Origin: Cyclobacteriaceae bacterium
Lineage (GTDB): Bacteria; Bacteroidota; Bacteroidia; Cytophagales; Cyclobacteriaceae
Direction: 5' to 3'
Length of the DNA: 64,000 bases
NCBI GenBank assembly: GCA_027533395.1
Contig: JAPZUF010000014.1
Location: 1 to 64,000, forward strand
The notes below the pieces were generated by a model, which saw only the letters and a list, made by a program, of their open reading frames with translations, was not told where the DNA came from and did not search any database. Each line of letters opens with the position of its first letter. Position 1 is the first letter of the stretch. Position numbers and translations under genes: made by a program. Below, piece after piece: positions 1 to 8,358 of this stretch.

Positions 1-2
1 AA

Positions 3-257
3 CGTGGTCCTATCATGAAAGGTATTGACAGATTAACTCTTGAGGATGCTATAAAAAAGCAATTCAGGAAATTAAAACTTAAAGGCAGATATACGCCTCA
101 TAGTCTGAGACATACTGCAGGTCAATTAATGTATGAAAAGAAAATACCATTAGAGATTATCCAAAAAACATTGCGTCATGCAGATTTACGTACCACTTTG
201 GTATACGCGCAGAGAGTTGTGGATAATCAATATTTCAAAAGGTTGAAGAGGTTTTAG
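3..257 (+). CDS. Tyrosine recombinase / phage integrase family, C-terminal part (gene starts before the window)
   Basis: The frame is open from the window edge, so only the last 84 residues are present. They carry the catalytic C-terminal signature of tyrosine recombinases: HSLRHTAG (box II His and Arg), LRHADLRTTLVYA (second His and the nucleophilic Tyr) and a short basic tail. Enzymes of this family cut and rejoin DNA at specific sites through a 3'-phosphotyrosine link, either for mobile element integration or for XerC/D-type dimer resolution. The methionine at position 15 is internal, because the upstream codons read Arg-Gly-Pro-Ile without a stop. The N-terminal half, which would separate integrase from Xer, is outside the window. 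The next gene is convergent, 3 bp away. Confidence 0.85.
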   Translation, partial: RGPIMKGIDRLTLEDAIKKQFRKLKLKGRYTPHSLRHTAGQLMYEKKIPLEIIQKTLRHADLRTTLVYAQRVVDNQYFKRLKRF

Positions 258-260
258 AAA

Positions 261-473
261 CTAGTTTTCAAATTTGCTTTCGATAACATACTTCATTTCT
301 CTCATCCATTCAGGCGCATCTGCATTGAATTCACAATACAATTTGATAGACTCATTCAAATTTTCTATTGCCTCATCTTTTGTATTACCTGCCGAAAAAA
401 TTCCTTCGAGATTATATAACCAAATACCGTAATCATCAGGGCCTTTACTTAATGTTGCATATAACACGCTCAT
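261..473 (-). CDS. HicB-like small protein (orphan type II antitoxin fold)
   Basis: This 70-residue acidic protein has the partial RNase-H-like fold pattern of the HicB/UPF0150 family: an N-terminal strand pair, then GIWLYNLEGIFSAGNTKDEAIENLNESI, where Gly/Ala followed by T-x-x-E-A is typical. HicB normally neutralises the mRNA interferase HicA. No HicA-sized frame lies in the 235 bp upstream or next to it, and no C-terminal DNA-binding domain is present, so this is either an orphan or a non-TA family member. The ATG start at 473 is followed directly by the family core. Confidence 0.6.
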   Translation of the reverse strand: MSVLYATLSKGPDDYGIWLYNLEGIFSAGNTKDEAIENLNESIKLYCEFNADAPEWMREMKYVIESKFEN

Positions 474-708
474 AAATTATAAATAATAGAATAGATTTAT
501 AATTTATAAATGCAATTATCAAATGGCCGAACTTTAGTGGAGCTTACATTTATTGATTAAGTTATCTTTTTACAATTGGGAATAACTTTTTGGGTATAAG
601 CGAATAAGGGGTTTAGAAGTACAAATGTTGAAAGTAGAAGCATAAAAGTTTAATGTAAGCACTTCAGTCCCTTTTTTGCCAATACCTTGTTAGCAGTTGG
701 TATTATCA

Positions 709-1536
709 TCAATGGTTATTTATAAAGTTATTAAATTCAGTTTTTCCAATCGGGCTTTCAAATAAAGAGCCATGTCTGCCACCTGTAATCTCAACAAACT
801 GGCTATTTTGACAATTTGTACAGCTTAGTACATCTTGCTTAAAAGTTGGCCAAGTGTATAATTGTATCGGAGAATCATTTAATCCTTGAACAAATAAAAT
901 GTCAGACTTAAACCCGTTGGCAAAATTAAGTAACGATCTTTGAAAGTATGAATTAGGATTGCTTGACGTAGTACCAAATACATCTTTCAATTTTTTACAT
1001 ACAGCACTTGGTTGAATTTGTCCATTTTCCTCTAATTGACATCTATAAACAAGATTCAATGGACCTGGTGCATTTGCTATTACTCCATTTACCTGGTACA
1101 TTGTGTTAAGCCTTGTTGCCATATAGCCTCCTTGTGAATGACCCCCCAAGAATATTTTTCTTATAGTTATGCCTAGTTCTTGACTTGCTTTATTTTTCAA
1201 CCATAATAATGCAGCCTCACATTTGACAATATTATCACCTAACAATACAAATTCTTGCGGATATGCTACACTTACAATCAACATATCGTTTCTTTCTAAA
1301 ATCCCTTTGAATTTATCGAGAGTGTTATTTGCAGCAGTAAGAATTTCAGTATCAGAGGTTACTGTTCCATGAAATACAAGCAAAACATCTAATTCGTTTT
1401 GTTCTGGTTTATCTATTATGACATCTATACTAACTGAATTATAAGAAATCGTCTTAGTTTGGCGATAAGCAGTTGATATAGGTGTGTCTGTATTGCAAGA
1501 AAAAATTATAGTTGAAAGTAAAATTAATAATCTCAT
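709..1536 (-). CDS. Secreted alpha/beta hydrolase (esterase-like lipoprotein)
   Basis: The protein has 275 residues. It opens with a short lipoprotein signal (lipobox IIFSC, Cys14), so it is probably anchored in a membrane facing the periplasm or the cell surface. The alpha/beta-hydrolase features are a VLLVFHGT oxyanion strand, the nucleophile elbow GGHSQGGY, an Asp candidate in QGLNDSP and the catalytic His in GGRHGSLF. The substrate cannot be read from the sequence; carboxylesterase or peptidase-like activity are both possible. It lies in a run of minus-strand accessory genes near a recombinase fragment, with about 230 bp of non-coding DNA on each side. Confidence 0.7.
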   Translation of the reverse strand: MRLLILLSTIIFSCNTDTPISTAYRQTKTISYNSVSIDVIIDKPEQNELDVLLVFHGTVTSDTEILTAANNTLDKFKGILERNDMLIVSVAYPQEFVLLGDNIVKCEAALLWLKNKASQELGITIRKIFLGGHSQGGYMATRLNTMYQVNGVIANAPGPLNLVYRCQLEENGQIQPSAVCKKLKDVFGTTSSNPNSYFQRSLLNFANGFKSDILFVQGLNDSPIQLYTWPTFKQDVLSCTNCQNSQFVEITGGRHGSLFESPIGKTEFNNFINNH

Positions 1537-1599
1537 ATTTTTTTTTTAAATAGACTTGCTGCTGTCTTTATAGTTTAGTTTCGTAAACAAACTTAACGC

Positions 1600-1682
1600 T
1601 AACGGTTTGTGTATGCGCTGCGACTATTCTATTTCATATAGTTAAAACTATTTTCGAAGCCATATCGAATACACGTTATTGG
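1600..1682. repeat. Palindromic intergenic element with imperfect terminal inverted repeats
   Basis: The left end TAACGGTTTGTGTAT (1600-1614) pairs imperfectly with the right end ATACACGTTATTGG (1669-1682). About 55 bp of AT-rich DNA separates them. It lies between two unrelated minus-strand genes. From memory, similar TAACGG...CACGTT elements recur between small accessory genes in Bacteroidota genomes. Whether they are recombination sites (attC-like), transcription terminators or mobile palindromes cannot be settled from a single copy. Confidence 0.4.
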
Positions 1683-1770
1683 AAGTTGTGGTGTTCATTT
1701 TTGATAATACATCTAATAATAATTTTTGAGTGAAAAAGATTAACTATTGATTATTACGCCTAATCCATTT

Positions 1771-2124
1771 TTAAATTAGTATATCAAGCAATCCAAACAT
1801 TCCAGCACTCAATATTATTATCCAAGAAATCAAGTCTTTAAATTCATTTTTCTTATGCCTTAGGAAAAGTAAATGCAGTCCAACGTGAATGATGAAAAAT
1901 ATATCAAGTGAATACTTTACTCCATCGCTATCAATTTGCATAATTAGTCCCCAAAATAAAAAGTATAATAGAGGAATATGGGCTATTAGGAATATTCTTA
2001 ATCCCCAAGTGTCACCAAGCAATGAAAGTCCTGGAAATATCCTCCATTCTTTACATCGAACCGCGTCCATTTCGTGAACGATAATTGTTGCTAGTCCTAA
2101 ATAAAAAAAGATGTCATTATTCAT
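1771..2124 (-). CDS. Small integral membrane protein, DUF6713-like
   Basis: This 117-residue protein is very hydrophobic, with about four predicted membrane spans. Near the N-terminus it carries HEMDAVRCKEWRIFPGL, a charged motif I associate with the DUF6713 family of small membrane proteins. Function is unknown. The ATG at 2124 is 21 bp from the end of the neighbouring esterase gene on the same strand, so the two could be cotranscribed. It could also be a carried cassette-type gene, given its setting among unrelated accessory genes. Confidence 0.55.
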   Translation of the reverse strand: MNNDIFFYLGLATIIVHEMDAVRCKEWRIFPGLSLLGDTWGLRIFLIAHIPLLYFLFWGLIMQIDSDGVKYSLDIFFIIHVGLHLLFLRHKKNEFKDLISWIIILSAGMFGLLDILI

Positions 2125-2145
2125 AGCCTAACAAAATAATAGTTT

Positions 2146-3138
2146 TTACTTTAGTCCTTTGAAAAAAATCCAAACTTCTTCTGCAAATTCAATGTCTCTA
2201 TTTTGAACTCCACTTGACGGTGAAGAATTTGTATAAACAGTTTTGCTTGGCACAGCGTGTCCTGCGTTGTTTAATACAAAATAAATAAAAGGTTTGGCCC
2301 CACTATAAATTCTTTTTTCTACGTTGCCTGCATCTGTAGTGTTCAAATCAAAAGTTGTTATGGTTGGAGTAACATCTTGTAAATCGTTTCTTTGTAACCA
2401 ATAGTTTAACGTTGCAGTTTGAGATATTACTTTTCCACGATTACAATTTCCACCAATATCTGCAACACAACCACCATTTGCAGGCATTGCAGGGTCGCTT
2501 GTTCCGTGTGTAATCAAAATTGGCAGCGAAAGATTTGAGCCATTTGTACAAAGGCCGCTATCAGGAAACTCTGGCAAATTTCCACTTGAAACGGCAATCG
2601 CTTTAATAGTTTCAGGATATTGAAAAGCGTAAGAATAGGTCATTAATGCGCCATTACTCGTCCCTGTTAAATACATTTTGCTTGAGTTAATATTCAACTC
2701 TGAGATTAATTTTGCGTTTAGCTGTTTCAAAAAAGTTATGTCATCACCTTGACTTCCTGATATATCATCACTTCTACAATCATTCCATCCAGGATTTCCT
2801 TGAATATCGAGTGACCCTTCTGGATAGACCACTAAAAAATTTTCATTATCAGCAACTGTCCGAAAAACAGATAATGGATGAGCTCCTATTTCTGAAACTT
2901 CTAAACCAAGGCCACCGCCACCATGCAATACTGTAACAACAGCATGTACAGTCGTCATTCCTGTTGGTCTGTAAACTAAATATTTCCGTGTTACATTGTT
3001 TACTGTAATGTAATTCGTTGTCAGGCCCTCTTGGTATGGAATAACAGTAGGATTTGAAGGATTTAGATTTTCATTTTTATCATCCCCCTCGCACCCAAGA
3101 GTAAACAACACAACAAAAAACAGAAATATTCTAAACAT
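2146..3138 (-). CDS. PHB depolymerase / feruloyl esterase-like secreted lipoprotein
   Basis: The protein has 330 residues and a lipoprotein signal with lipobox TLGC (Cys16). It follows the esterase family of LpqC and PHB depolymerases: oxyanion region VTVLHGGGGLG, nucleophile elbow LTGTSNGALMTY, Asp in THGTSDPAMP and His in NNAGHAVPS near the C-terminus. It probably hydrolyses ester bonds of polyesters or of acyl groups on plant polysaccharides outside the cytoplasm. The substrate is an inference at family level only. Several Cys residues (around DCRSDD, GLCTNG, GGCVADIGGNC) could form disulfides, in keeping with export. It is transcribed just ahead of the DUF6713-like gene. Confidence 0.75.
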   Translation of the reverse strand: MFRIFLFFVVLFTLGCEGDDKNENLNPSNPTVIPYQEGLTTNYITVNNVTRKYLVYRPTGMTTVHAVVTVLHGGGGLGLEVSEIGAHPLSVFRTVADNENFLVVYPEGSLDIQGNPGWNDCRSDDISGSQGDDITFLKQLNAKLISELNINSSKMYLTGTSNGALMTYSYAFQYPETIKAIAVSSGNLPEFPDSGLCTNGSNLSLPILITHGTSDPAMPANGGCVADIGGNCNRGKVISQTATLNYWLQRNDLQDVTPTITTFDLNTTDAGNVEKRIYSGAKPFIYFVLNNAGHAVPSKTVYTNSSPSSGVQNRDIEFAEEVWIFFKGLK

Positions 3139-3439
3139 ATTTTATTCGTTTTGGTACTTAATTAGATGTTTAGATAAGATTGTTACTAAATGGTTTAATC
3201 GTAGAATGCATTTTTTTCTAAAATGCAATAAATAGCCACCATGATACCCATGGCAAAAGAATACATTCAACAAAAGTTAAACATGTACTTAAAAGTAGAT
3301 TCTCTAACTACCAGATATACAATTAAAATTAATTGAGTTTTTCAATTAGATATCAACAAAATATATTCTGGCAATTAAATCATACTTCATTTTTTTATTG
3401 GGTAGTTGCGCAACAATTCCTGATTATGACTAATAAAGA
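3139..3439. other. Non-coding interval
   Basis: About 300 bp between an accessory esterase gene and a LytTR regulator gene. It is AT-rich. I see no convincing open frame, RNA gene or hairpin with a T-tract. It must hold the promoter of the esterase gene, but no clear promoter consensus stands out. Confidence 0.4.
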
Positions 3440-4159
3440 TTAATAGTTATCCTGTATTAACCCTTCTAGATTTGATTTAAAAGTAGCGGATATTGGTATT
3501 ACTTTTTGTTTGATATTAATCATATTACCTTCAATTTTTTGAATATGTGAAACGTTTATGATAAACGATTTATGTACTCTGATAAATTGCTTTTTAGGTA
3601 GTTTTTCTTGAAGCTCTGTTAGCTTATCCAATACCATTATTGGCTTTTCATGTTGCGAGTGTATTTTCACATAGTTTCCGTTCCCTTCAATAAAGAGAAT
3701 ATCAGCAAAAAAATATTTATGGATTTTTTTATCTGCTTTGAAGAATATAAATGTGGGCTCTATTTCTGCCTTGCTTTCCATCCCACCAGTAGATAAATCT
3801 TCATTTTTTGGTATTAAAATTTTATTGACTGCTTTTAAAAAGCGTTCAAAAGGAATGGGTTTCAGTAAATAATCGGTGATTCCATAATCATAACTTTCCA
3901 CACCAAATTCTGAAAAGGCTGTAGTTAAAATCACTTTCGGAGAATGTTGCAGAGTTTTAAGCATATCCAGTCCTGTTAATGAAGGCATTTTAATATCGAG
4001 AAATAAGACATCAATATTGTCTCGATGCAAAACATTCAAAGCTTCAAAAGCATCGTTGCATTTCCCAACCAAATGCAAAGCGTCTATTTGCTTGATGTAT
4101 TTCTCCAGAATCTGTTGAGCGATGGGCTCATCATCTACGATTAAACAATTTAATTTCAT
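3440..4159 (-). CDS. LytTR-family response regulator
   Basis: The protein has 239 residues: an N-terminal receiver domain (CLIVDDEPIAQQ acidic pocket, phospho-acceptor Asp in VLFLDIKMPSLTG, the TT of ILTTAFSEF and the Lys of DYLLKPIPF), a linker, and a C-terminal LytTR DNA-binding domain (FIRVHKSFIINVSHI). It is the output partner of the sensor kinase encoded immediately upstream. The two genes overlap by 4 bp (ATGA), so translational coupling is likely. LytTR regulators of this type usually bind direct repeats in target promoters; none could be assigned here. Confidence 0.93.
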   Translation of the reverse strand: MKLNCLIVDDEPIAQQILEKYIKQIDALHLVGKCNDAFEALNVLHRDNIDVLFLDIKMPSLTGLDMLKTLQHSPKVILTTAFSEFGVESYDYGITDYLLKPIPFERFLKAVNKILIPKNEDLSTGGMESKAEIEPTFIFFKADKKIHKYFFADILFIEGNGNYVKIHSQHEKPIMVLDKLTELQEKLPKKQFIRVHKSFIINVSHIQKIEGNMINIKQKVIPISATFKSNLEGLIQDNY

Positions 4160-5151
4160 AGCTGAATATGTAAAATGACCTTAAACTGATGAGTTGTTTG
4201 TTCGATATCAAGTTCATGTTTATCGGGATAAATTAGGTGGAGTCTTTTCCTTAAATTTTCTAGACCAGTACCTACCCTTTCTGAAATTTCGAATGATTTA
4301 CCCACTGAATTTACTGCCTCAAAAAAGAGATCATTACCTTGAACAGATAGAAAAAAATGCGCAAAACTATCAGTTGAAATTGTATTTAATCCGTGTTTAA
4401 AGGTATTTTCAACCAGAGGAATAAAAAGTAATGGGGCTATAAAAAAGTCAGAATCAATTCCCGATACTTCAAACTTGATGGCGGTGTTATTGCTTAGTCG
4501 TATTTTTTCTAAACTTAAATAATCCTCTAAAAATTGTATTTCCTTGTTCAAACTAACTTTATCAGCTTTACTGCTCTCCAACAAATACCTCATGAGATCA
4601 GCAAGTTTAAAAATGATTTCTGCAGCTTTCTGATTATTATTTTGGGTGATAAGACCATAAAGGTTGTTTAATGTGTTGAATAGGAAATGTGGATTTACTT
4701 GGGCCTTGAGTAAATTGAGTTCGGCCTTTAGTTGCTTGTTTTCTATTTCTTTTAGCTTAATTATTTTTTGCAGATACTCAAAAAGAAACTTAGCTCCACT
4801 TGTCATTAACAGAACAAAAACCACATTGATGATTGATGCAATAAATCTTGAAAACCAATCTATACGGTCTAACTCTGACAACCAAAATGAAATGAGTAGA
4901 GCTGTAGCTAGTACAAGCAGTGACACGAAGCTAGCATAATGCTTGTATTTTTTTAAAAACAAATAACGTGGAATAAGCAGGTAAAGATTAATATAGGTTG
5001 CTAAGGCTATAAAACTGAAAATACCAATAATGCTATAATAATCTTCAAATTCCCATTCACTCAGGTCATTTTGCAGTGCAATTGCAAGAAACAAGGCTCC
5101 CCACCCTATCAGGTGGGGAGCTATATGCTTTATTTTTTTGCCAATGTTCAT
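4156..5151 (-). CDS. LytS-type sensor histidine kinase (His_kinase PF06580 class)
   Basis: The protein has 331 residues. Four hydrophobic segments fill the first ~135 residues. A coiled coil follows, then the kinase core: LKAQVNPHFLFNTLNNLYG carries the phospho-accepting His, PLVENTFKHG is the N-box, and VGTGLENLRKRL is a short G-box. There is no extracellular sensor domain, so the ligand or stress is probably sensed in the membrane. It forms a pair with the LytTR regulator it overlaps, and lies 40 bp downstream of an S41 protease gene on the same strand. That suggests an operon in which protease and signalling are linked. A strong hairpin lies within its first codons. Confidence 0.92.
   Translation of the reverse strand: MNIGKKIKHIAPHLIGWGALFLAIALQNDLSEWEFEDYYSIIGIFSFIALATYINLYLLIPRYLFLKKYKHYASFVSLLVLATALLISFWLSELDRIDWFSRFIASIINVVFVLLMTSGAKFLFEYLQKIIKLKEIENKQLKAELNLLKAQVNPHFLFNTLNNLYGLITQNNNQKAAEIIFKLADLMRYLLESSKADKVSLNKEIQFLEDYLSLEKIRLSNNTAIKFEVSGIDSDFFIAPLLFIPLVENTFKHGLNTISTDSFAHFFLSVQGNDLFFEAVNSVGKSFEISERVGTGLENLRKRLHLIYPDKHELDIEQTTHQFKVILHIQL
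5096..5121 (-). promoter_or_regulatory. Perfect 10-bp hairpin inside the start of the sensor kinase gene
   Basis: GCTCCCCACC (5096-5105) pairs perfectly with GGTGGGGAGC (5112-5121) around a 6-nt loop. In the mRNA this GC-rich hairpin sits about 30-56 nt after the kinase start codon, and stands out in AT-rich surroundings. It could slow translation or transcript elongation between the protease and kinase genes. It could also be a coincidence of the codons for a Gly-Trp-Gly stretch. Confidence 0.4.
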
Positions 5152-5191
5152 GTCTAATTTAAATGCTTAATAAGATAGCTAATTTTCTTAC

Positions 5192-6676
5192 CTATTTACC
5201 TGCTTCTATTTTTTCTAAAATATATTGTATAACAGGGTCGTGCTTTTTCTGTATGTCATCTGGTTTAGTTTTAATAATTACATCCGGAGTAACAGGCTCG
5301 TAATTGTTTACATCACCGTTGGCACGCGTAAACAAGGTAGCCGGGACAACGAAGGCTATTTTCGCATTAGGTGTTTTCAAGGGAAGCGCATTACTTAATT
5401 CTCTGGGAATACTTTTTGTCGATTCTCCTATCAAAATGCCGATATCAAAATCTTCAATAGCATTGGCCATCATCATGGCTGCCGAATAAGTATTTGGTCC
5501 GATTAGAACATACACTTGGCCTATAAAACTATTTTTTACTTTTTTCGGCAAAGAAGGTTTATTTTCTGTTTTTACATTTGTTCCAATTGGATGTTGGTAG
5601 AAATTTTTCATTTGTCCTTTTTTCGCAATCATGCGAATTGGACGGGGTAAATTATTTATAAATTCTCTGAACTGAGCACTTACGCGCATTGTTGATCCTC
5701 CTTCTTGCTGATAAGGTTTATGGGCTATCTTTTGAAGTATTGCATCTGCCGGATAACTTGACCCACCTCCATTCTCTCTTAAATCAATTATTAGATGTGA
5801 TACTCCTTTTTCGTTCAATTTACTAAAGTAAGTTTCAAGTTCCTTTTCGAAGGTTTGGGTTATCTTTTTGTTTTGAACGAAATAAAAGGATTTCGCAGCG
5901 ATAAATCCGATGTTTTTATCCAAAATTTCAAAGGTTATGTAATCATCCAGTTTTTCTTTTTCATTCTTTGGTCTTTGCGATCTGTATTTTGAGAGATCAT
6001 TTGTTCCCTGCAATTGAACTACCTCTGATAAACCGTTTTCTTTTTGAATAATCTCTGAAGAAAAAGGATGCCCAATTTTAATCGCCCAAAGTAAAAACGG
6101 CAAAGAATTTCCAATCATTTCTTCACTATTTCCGTCATCGGCAAGAAGTGGTTGAATTTGCTTAATAATTTCATTCATTTCCATTCCGTTGATTTTGGTC
6201 ACTCTATCCCCTATGTTTTTTTCTGGAAGTGCATTATCGATAATTCCCATGATTTCCCAATTGCCCTGGTTCTTTTTTAGAAATAAAGGAAAAAATTGAT
6301 CCCCATTTTTAATCGCTTCATCCAACATTGCTTCAGGTGGAAAGGTATAAATGTGACCTACATTAAAAGCTGCTGATAAACGCATAAAATCTAGGTACAA
6401 TTCGTTTCCCATTCGATCACCTTTTCCCTTTAACTCTTTCGCTAAGGATTGAATTGCAAGTGAATCTGCATTCATATAAGGGAAAGGAGTCACTTCCTCA
6501 ACCGATTTGATGAAATAATCGATATCCTGGGAAATCATTTTTTCGGTATAGACAACATTCTTAATTTCTGTAGTTGTCATTTGTTTCATTGTGGCTGAGT
6601 ACTTTTTAATTCCACAGGAATAAAAAAGGATTGAACTAATGAAGATTATTGCTAATAATTTTGATGCTTTTTTCAT
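5192..6676 (-). CDS. S41-family (C-terminal processing-type) peptidase, lipoprotein
   Basis: The protein has 494 residues and a lipoprotein signal ending in FYSCG (Cys21). The middle region resembles a degenerate PDZ module (IGDRVTKINGMEMNEI). The tail-specific protease core follows: SHLIIDLRENGGGSSYPAD, and the serine region IGPNTYSAAMMMANAIEDF with the candidate nucleophile Ser. These enzymes cleave exposed C-termini of proteins or peptides in the periplasm. The usual catalytic Lys is less obvious, so this may be one of the Bacteroidota S41 paralogues with unknown substrates. It is the first gene of a likely operon with the LytS/LytTR pair. Confidence 0.85.
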   Translation of the reverse strand: MKKASKLLAIIFISSILFYSCGIKKYSATMKQMTTTEIKNVVYTEKMISQDIDYFIKSVEEVTPFPYMNADSLAIQSLAKELKGKGDRMGNELYLDFMRLSAAFNVGHIYTFPPEAMLDEAIKNGDQFFPLFLKKNQGNWEIMGIIDNALPEKNIGDRVTKINGMEMNEIIKQIQPLLADDGNSEEMIGNSLPFLLWAIKIGHPFSSEIIQKENGLSEVVQLQGTNDLSKYRSQRPKNEKEKLDDYITFEILDKNIGFIAAKSFYFVQNKKITQTFEKELETYFSKLNEKGVSHLIIDLRENGGGSSYPADAILQKIAHKPYQQEGGSTMRVSAQFREFINNLPRPIRMIAKKGQMKNFYQHPIGTNVKTENKPSLPKKVKNSFIGQVYVLIGPNTYSAAMMMANAIEDFDIGILIGESTKSIPRELSNALPLKTPNAKIAFVVPATLFTRANGDVNNYEPVTPDVIIKTKPDDIQKKHDPVIQYILEKIEAGK

Positions 6677-6843
6677 TTTTCAAAAGTTTAAAGGTTAATC
6701 AATGCATCAAAACTCTTTTAAGTAATTCAGCAACTAAAATTTTATTGACTAACCAGCTTGGAAATTGTGTGAAATTGTCTTTTTCTTATGTGAGGAATTT
6801 TTGTCAATAACCTGACTAGTTTTTTGCACATATGGTTCTAGGC

Positions 6844-7002
6844 ATGAAAGTGTTTCAAATAATAAATGACAAAAAAAGAGATTTTTTAAAAACATTACAC
6901 GGAGAGCAGGAGGAAAAACCTATCGGTTTGAAGAAGATCTTAAACTCGAATGAACTAAACCATATTGATATTGATATTGATACCGATAGTCAATGGGGTT
7001 AG
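6844..7002 (+). CDS. Possible small peptide gene (52 aa)
   Basis: A 52-codon frame starts at an ATG inside a 397-bp interval that is otherwise empty. The peptide opens with MKVFQIINDKKRDFLKTL, has a charged Glu/Lys-rich middle, and ends in an Ile-Asp repeat (HIDIDIDTD) followed by SQWG. Codon use is plausible for the genome. It is convergent with the CPBP protease gene. I do not recognise it. A charged leader with a short distinct tail can mark a processed peptide, but nothing proves translation. Confidence 0.3.
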   Translation: MKVFQIINDKKRDFLKTLHGEQEEKPIGLKKILNSNELNHIDIDIDTDSQWG

Positions 7003-7073
7003 ATTTTGTATCCGAAATAATGAAGTGAAGAAGTTTGTAAACGCAAAATCATACAATAGGCTTAACGGTATTA

Positions 7074-7898
7074 CTATCTCCTAAAAAATTTGTACACCAA
7101 TGCAACAAGTATTAGTAATGCAATACTATGATAACTAAAATATCTCCAATCAATTTCCCAACTAAACGCCTCATTAGTGGCTTTTGATAAATCTAGAAAT
7201 ATAAGGGACAATATTAAATTGTTGGCATTGTGTGCTCCTGACACAAACTCTATTCTGTTTTGTACGATAACAATAGTTGTAAAAGCAACTCCAAATGTTA
7301 CTGAGGATAGAAAGCTTTCTATTCCATATCCAAAATGTAACACTCCAAAAACAAGGCTATTCAATAAAACTAATAGTACTACTTTTTTGATAAGTAAGTG
7401 CATACCTTGTAGTAAATAACCTCTTAACACCAATTCTTCAAAAAAGGACTGTACTCCAATAGCCACAAAACCTACAAGAAATAAAACAGTGAATTGATAG
7501 AGGTTAAAGTTAGCAAGAAAATACTCTAATTTCTGATATTCAAAAATGGAAGAACCAATAAACAATATACTTCCCCACGACACAAAGCCCAAGAAATACT
7601 GCCTCAAACTTAAAGTATCTTTACTAGAGATAAATGACATTTTGGGCCTTTGATGTTGTTTGCTTGCCACGACTAGAAAGGCCAATAGTGCAACACCCAT
7701 TATTACAAAAACAAGGATATATGTAAAAAGATTTTTACCAAAGTCGTTATCAGGAAATAGTTTCTTAATATCTGGTATGGCTTGTCTAATTATAATATTT
7801 AATATAGCAATAACAACCACTACTGAGAATATGCTTGAAGCATAATGCCACCACTTGTTTTTTCCTAGTGAAGCATTATCTATAAAACTACCTTTCAT
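7074..7898 (-). CDS. CPBP-family intramembrane metalloprotease (type II CAAX prenyl endopeptidase-like)
   Basis: The protein is taken as 274 residues from the ATG at 7898. The frame could open at 8000, but that start would run far into the upstream gene. Seven to eight hydrophobic segments are present. The family motifs are seen: EELVLRGYLLQG (the EExxxR motif) and FGVLHFGYG (FxxxH), which together form the metal site, plus a later HNANNL (HxxN). Members cleave peptides within the membrane; in bacteria they are linked to bacteriocin maturation, self-immunity or anti-sigma cleavage. The start overlaps the end of the preceding small secreted protein gene by 11 bp, so the two are translationally coupled. 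Confidence 0.88.
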   Translation of the reverse strand: MKGSFIDNASLGKNKWWHYASSIFSVVVVIAILNIIIRQAIPDIKKLFPDNDFGKNLFTYILVFVIMGVALLAFLVVASKQHQRPKMSFISSKDTLSLRQYFLGFVSWGSILFIGSSIFEYQKLEYFLANFNLYQFTVLFLVGFVAIGVQSFFEELVLRGYLLQGMHLLIKKVVLLVLLNSLVFGVLHFGYGIESFLSSVTFGVAFTTIVIVQNRIEFVSGAHNANNLILSLIFLDLSKATNEAFSWEIDWRYFSYHSIALLILVALVYKFFRR

Positions 7899-8199
7899 TG
7901 CTTTCAGATTGTAATGGTTGATTATTCTTTTTCCTTTCAGTCCATTGGATTGCCCCCCAAAGAATGCTTTTTTGCACAAACTTTGTTGTGTCAAATACAA
8001 AAGATGCAGATGATGAAAATCTAGGTTTCTCTACTTCAAGCATAATCGATTTTTCTTTTTTATAATCTTTTGATTTGAAAATTCCCCATAGAAATGAGTA
8101 TTTCTTTTTCTCATTATTAGGTGAGTTTTGAACATTGTTTTGAGCACCTACTGTAAGTGAAATCAAAGCAGCTGTAGTAATTAAAATTACTCTTTTCAT
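7888..8199 (-). CDS. Small secreted protein of unknown function, coupled to CPBP protease
   Basis: This 103-residue protein has a clear Sec signal peptide (MKRVILITTAALISLTVGAQ, cleavage after Ala-Gln). A Lys-rich mature part follows, with KYSFLWGIFKSKDYKK and an FVFDTTKFV segment. No family is recognised. The last 11 bp contain the start codon of the CPBP membrane protease gene, so the two proteins are made together. It could be a substrate, partner or regulator of the protease; this is inference from coupling only. Confidence 0.6.
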   Translation of the reverse strand: MKRVILITTAALISLTVGAQNNVQNSPNNEKKKYSFLWGIFKSKDYKKEKSIMLEVEKPRFSSSASFVFDTTKFVQKSILWGAIQWTERKKNNQPLQSESNER

Positions 8200-8358
8200 T
8201 TTTTTAATTTTAAATGTTTATGAACGGTATAAAATTCTATAAAACTTAATCGTATTTATATTTTGATTGACCACCTCCTTAATAAATCATCTGAAATAGG
8301 TTATTCTTTATTTAAGTTGAAATACACATTTGTTATCTTAAGTGTTCTTCTTCAATAA

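Noticed and set aside
474-708. Possible hicA toxin gene next to the HicB-like gene
   Set aside because: No frame of the right size and no HicA motif (Gly-x-His-x-x-x) on either strand in this stretch.
1-3138. A classical integron with intI and cassettes
   Set aside because: The recombinase gene converges on the neighbouring genes. In an integron intI is transcribed away from the cassettes and its 5' end faces attI. Only a loose cassette-like possibility was kept.
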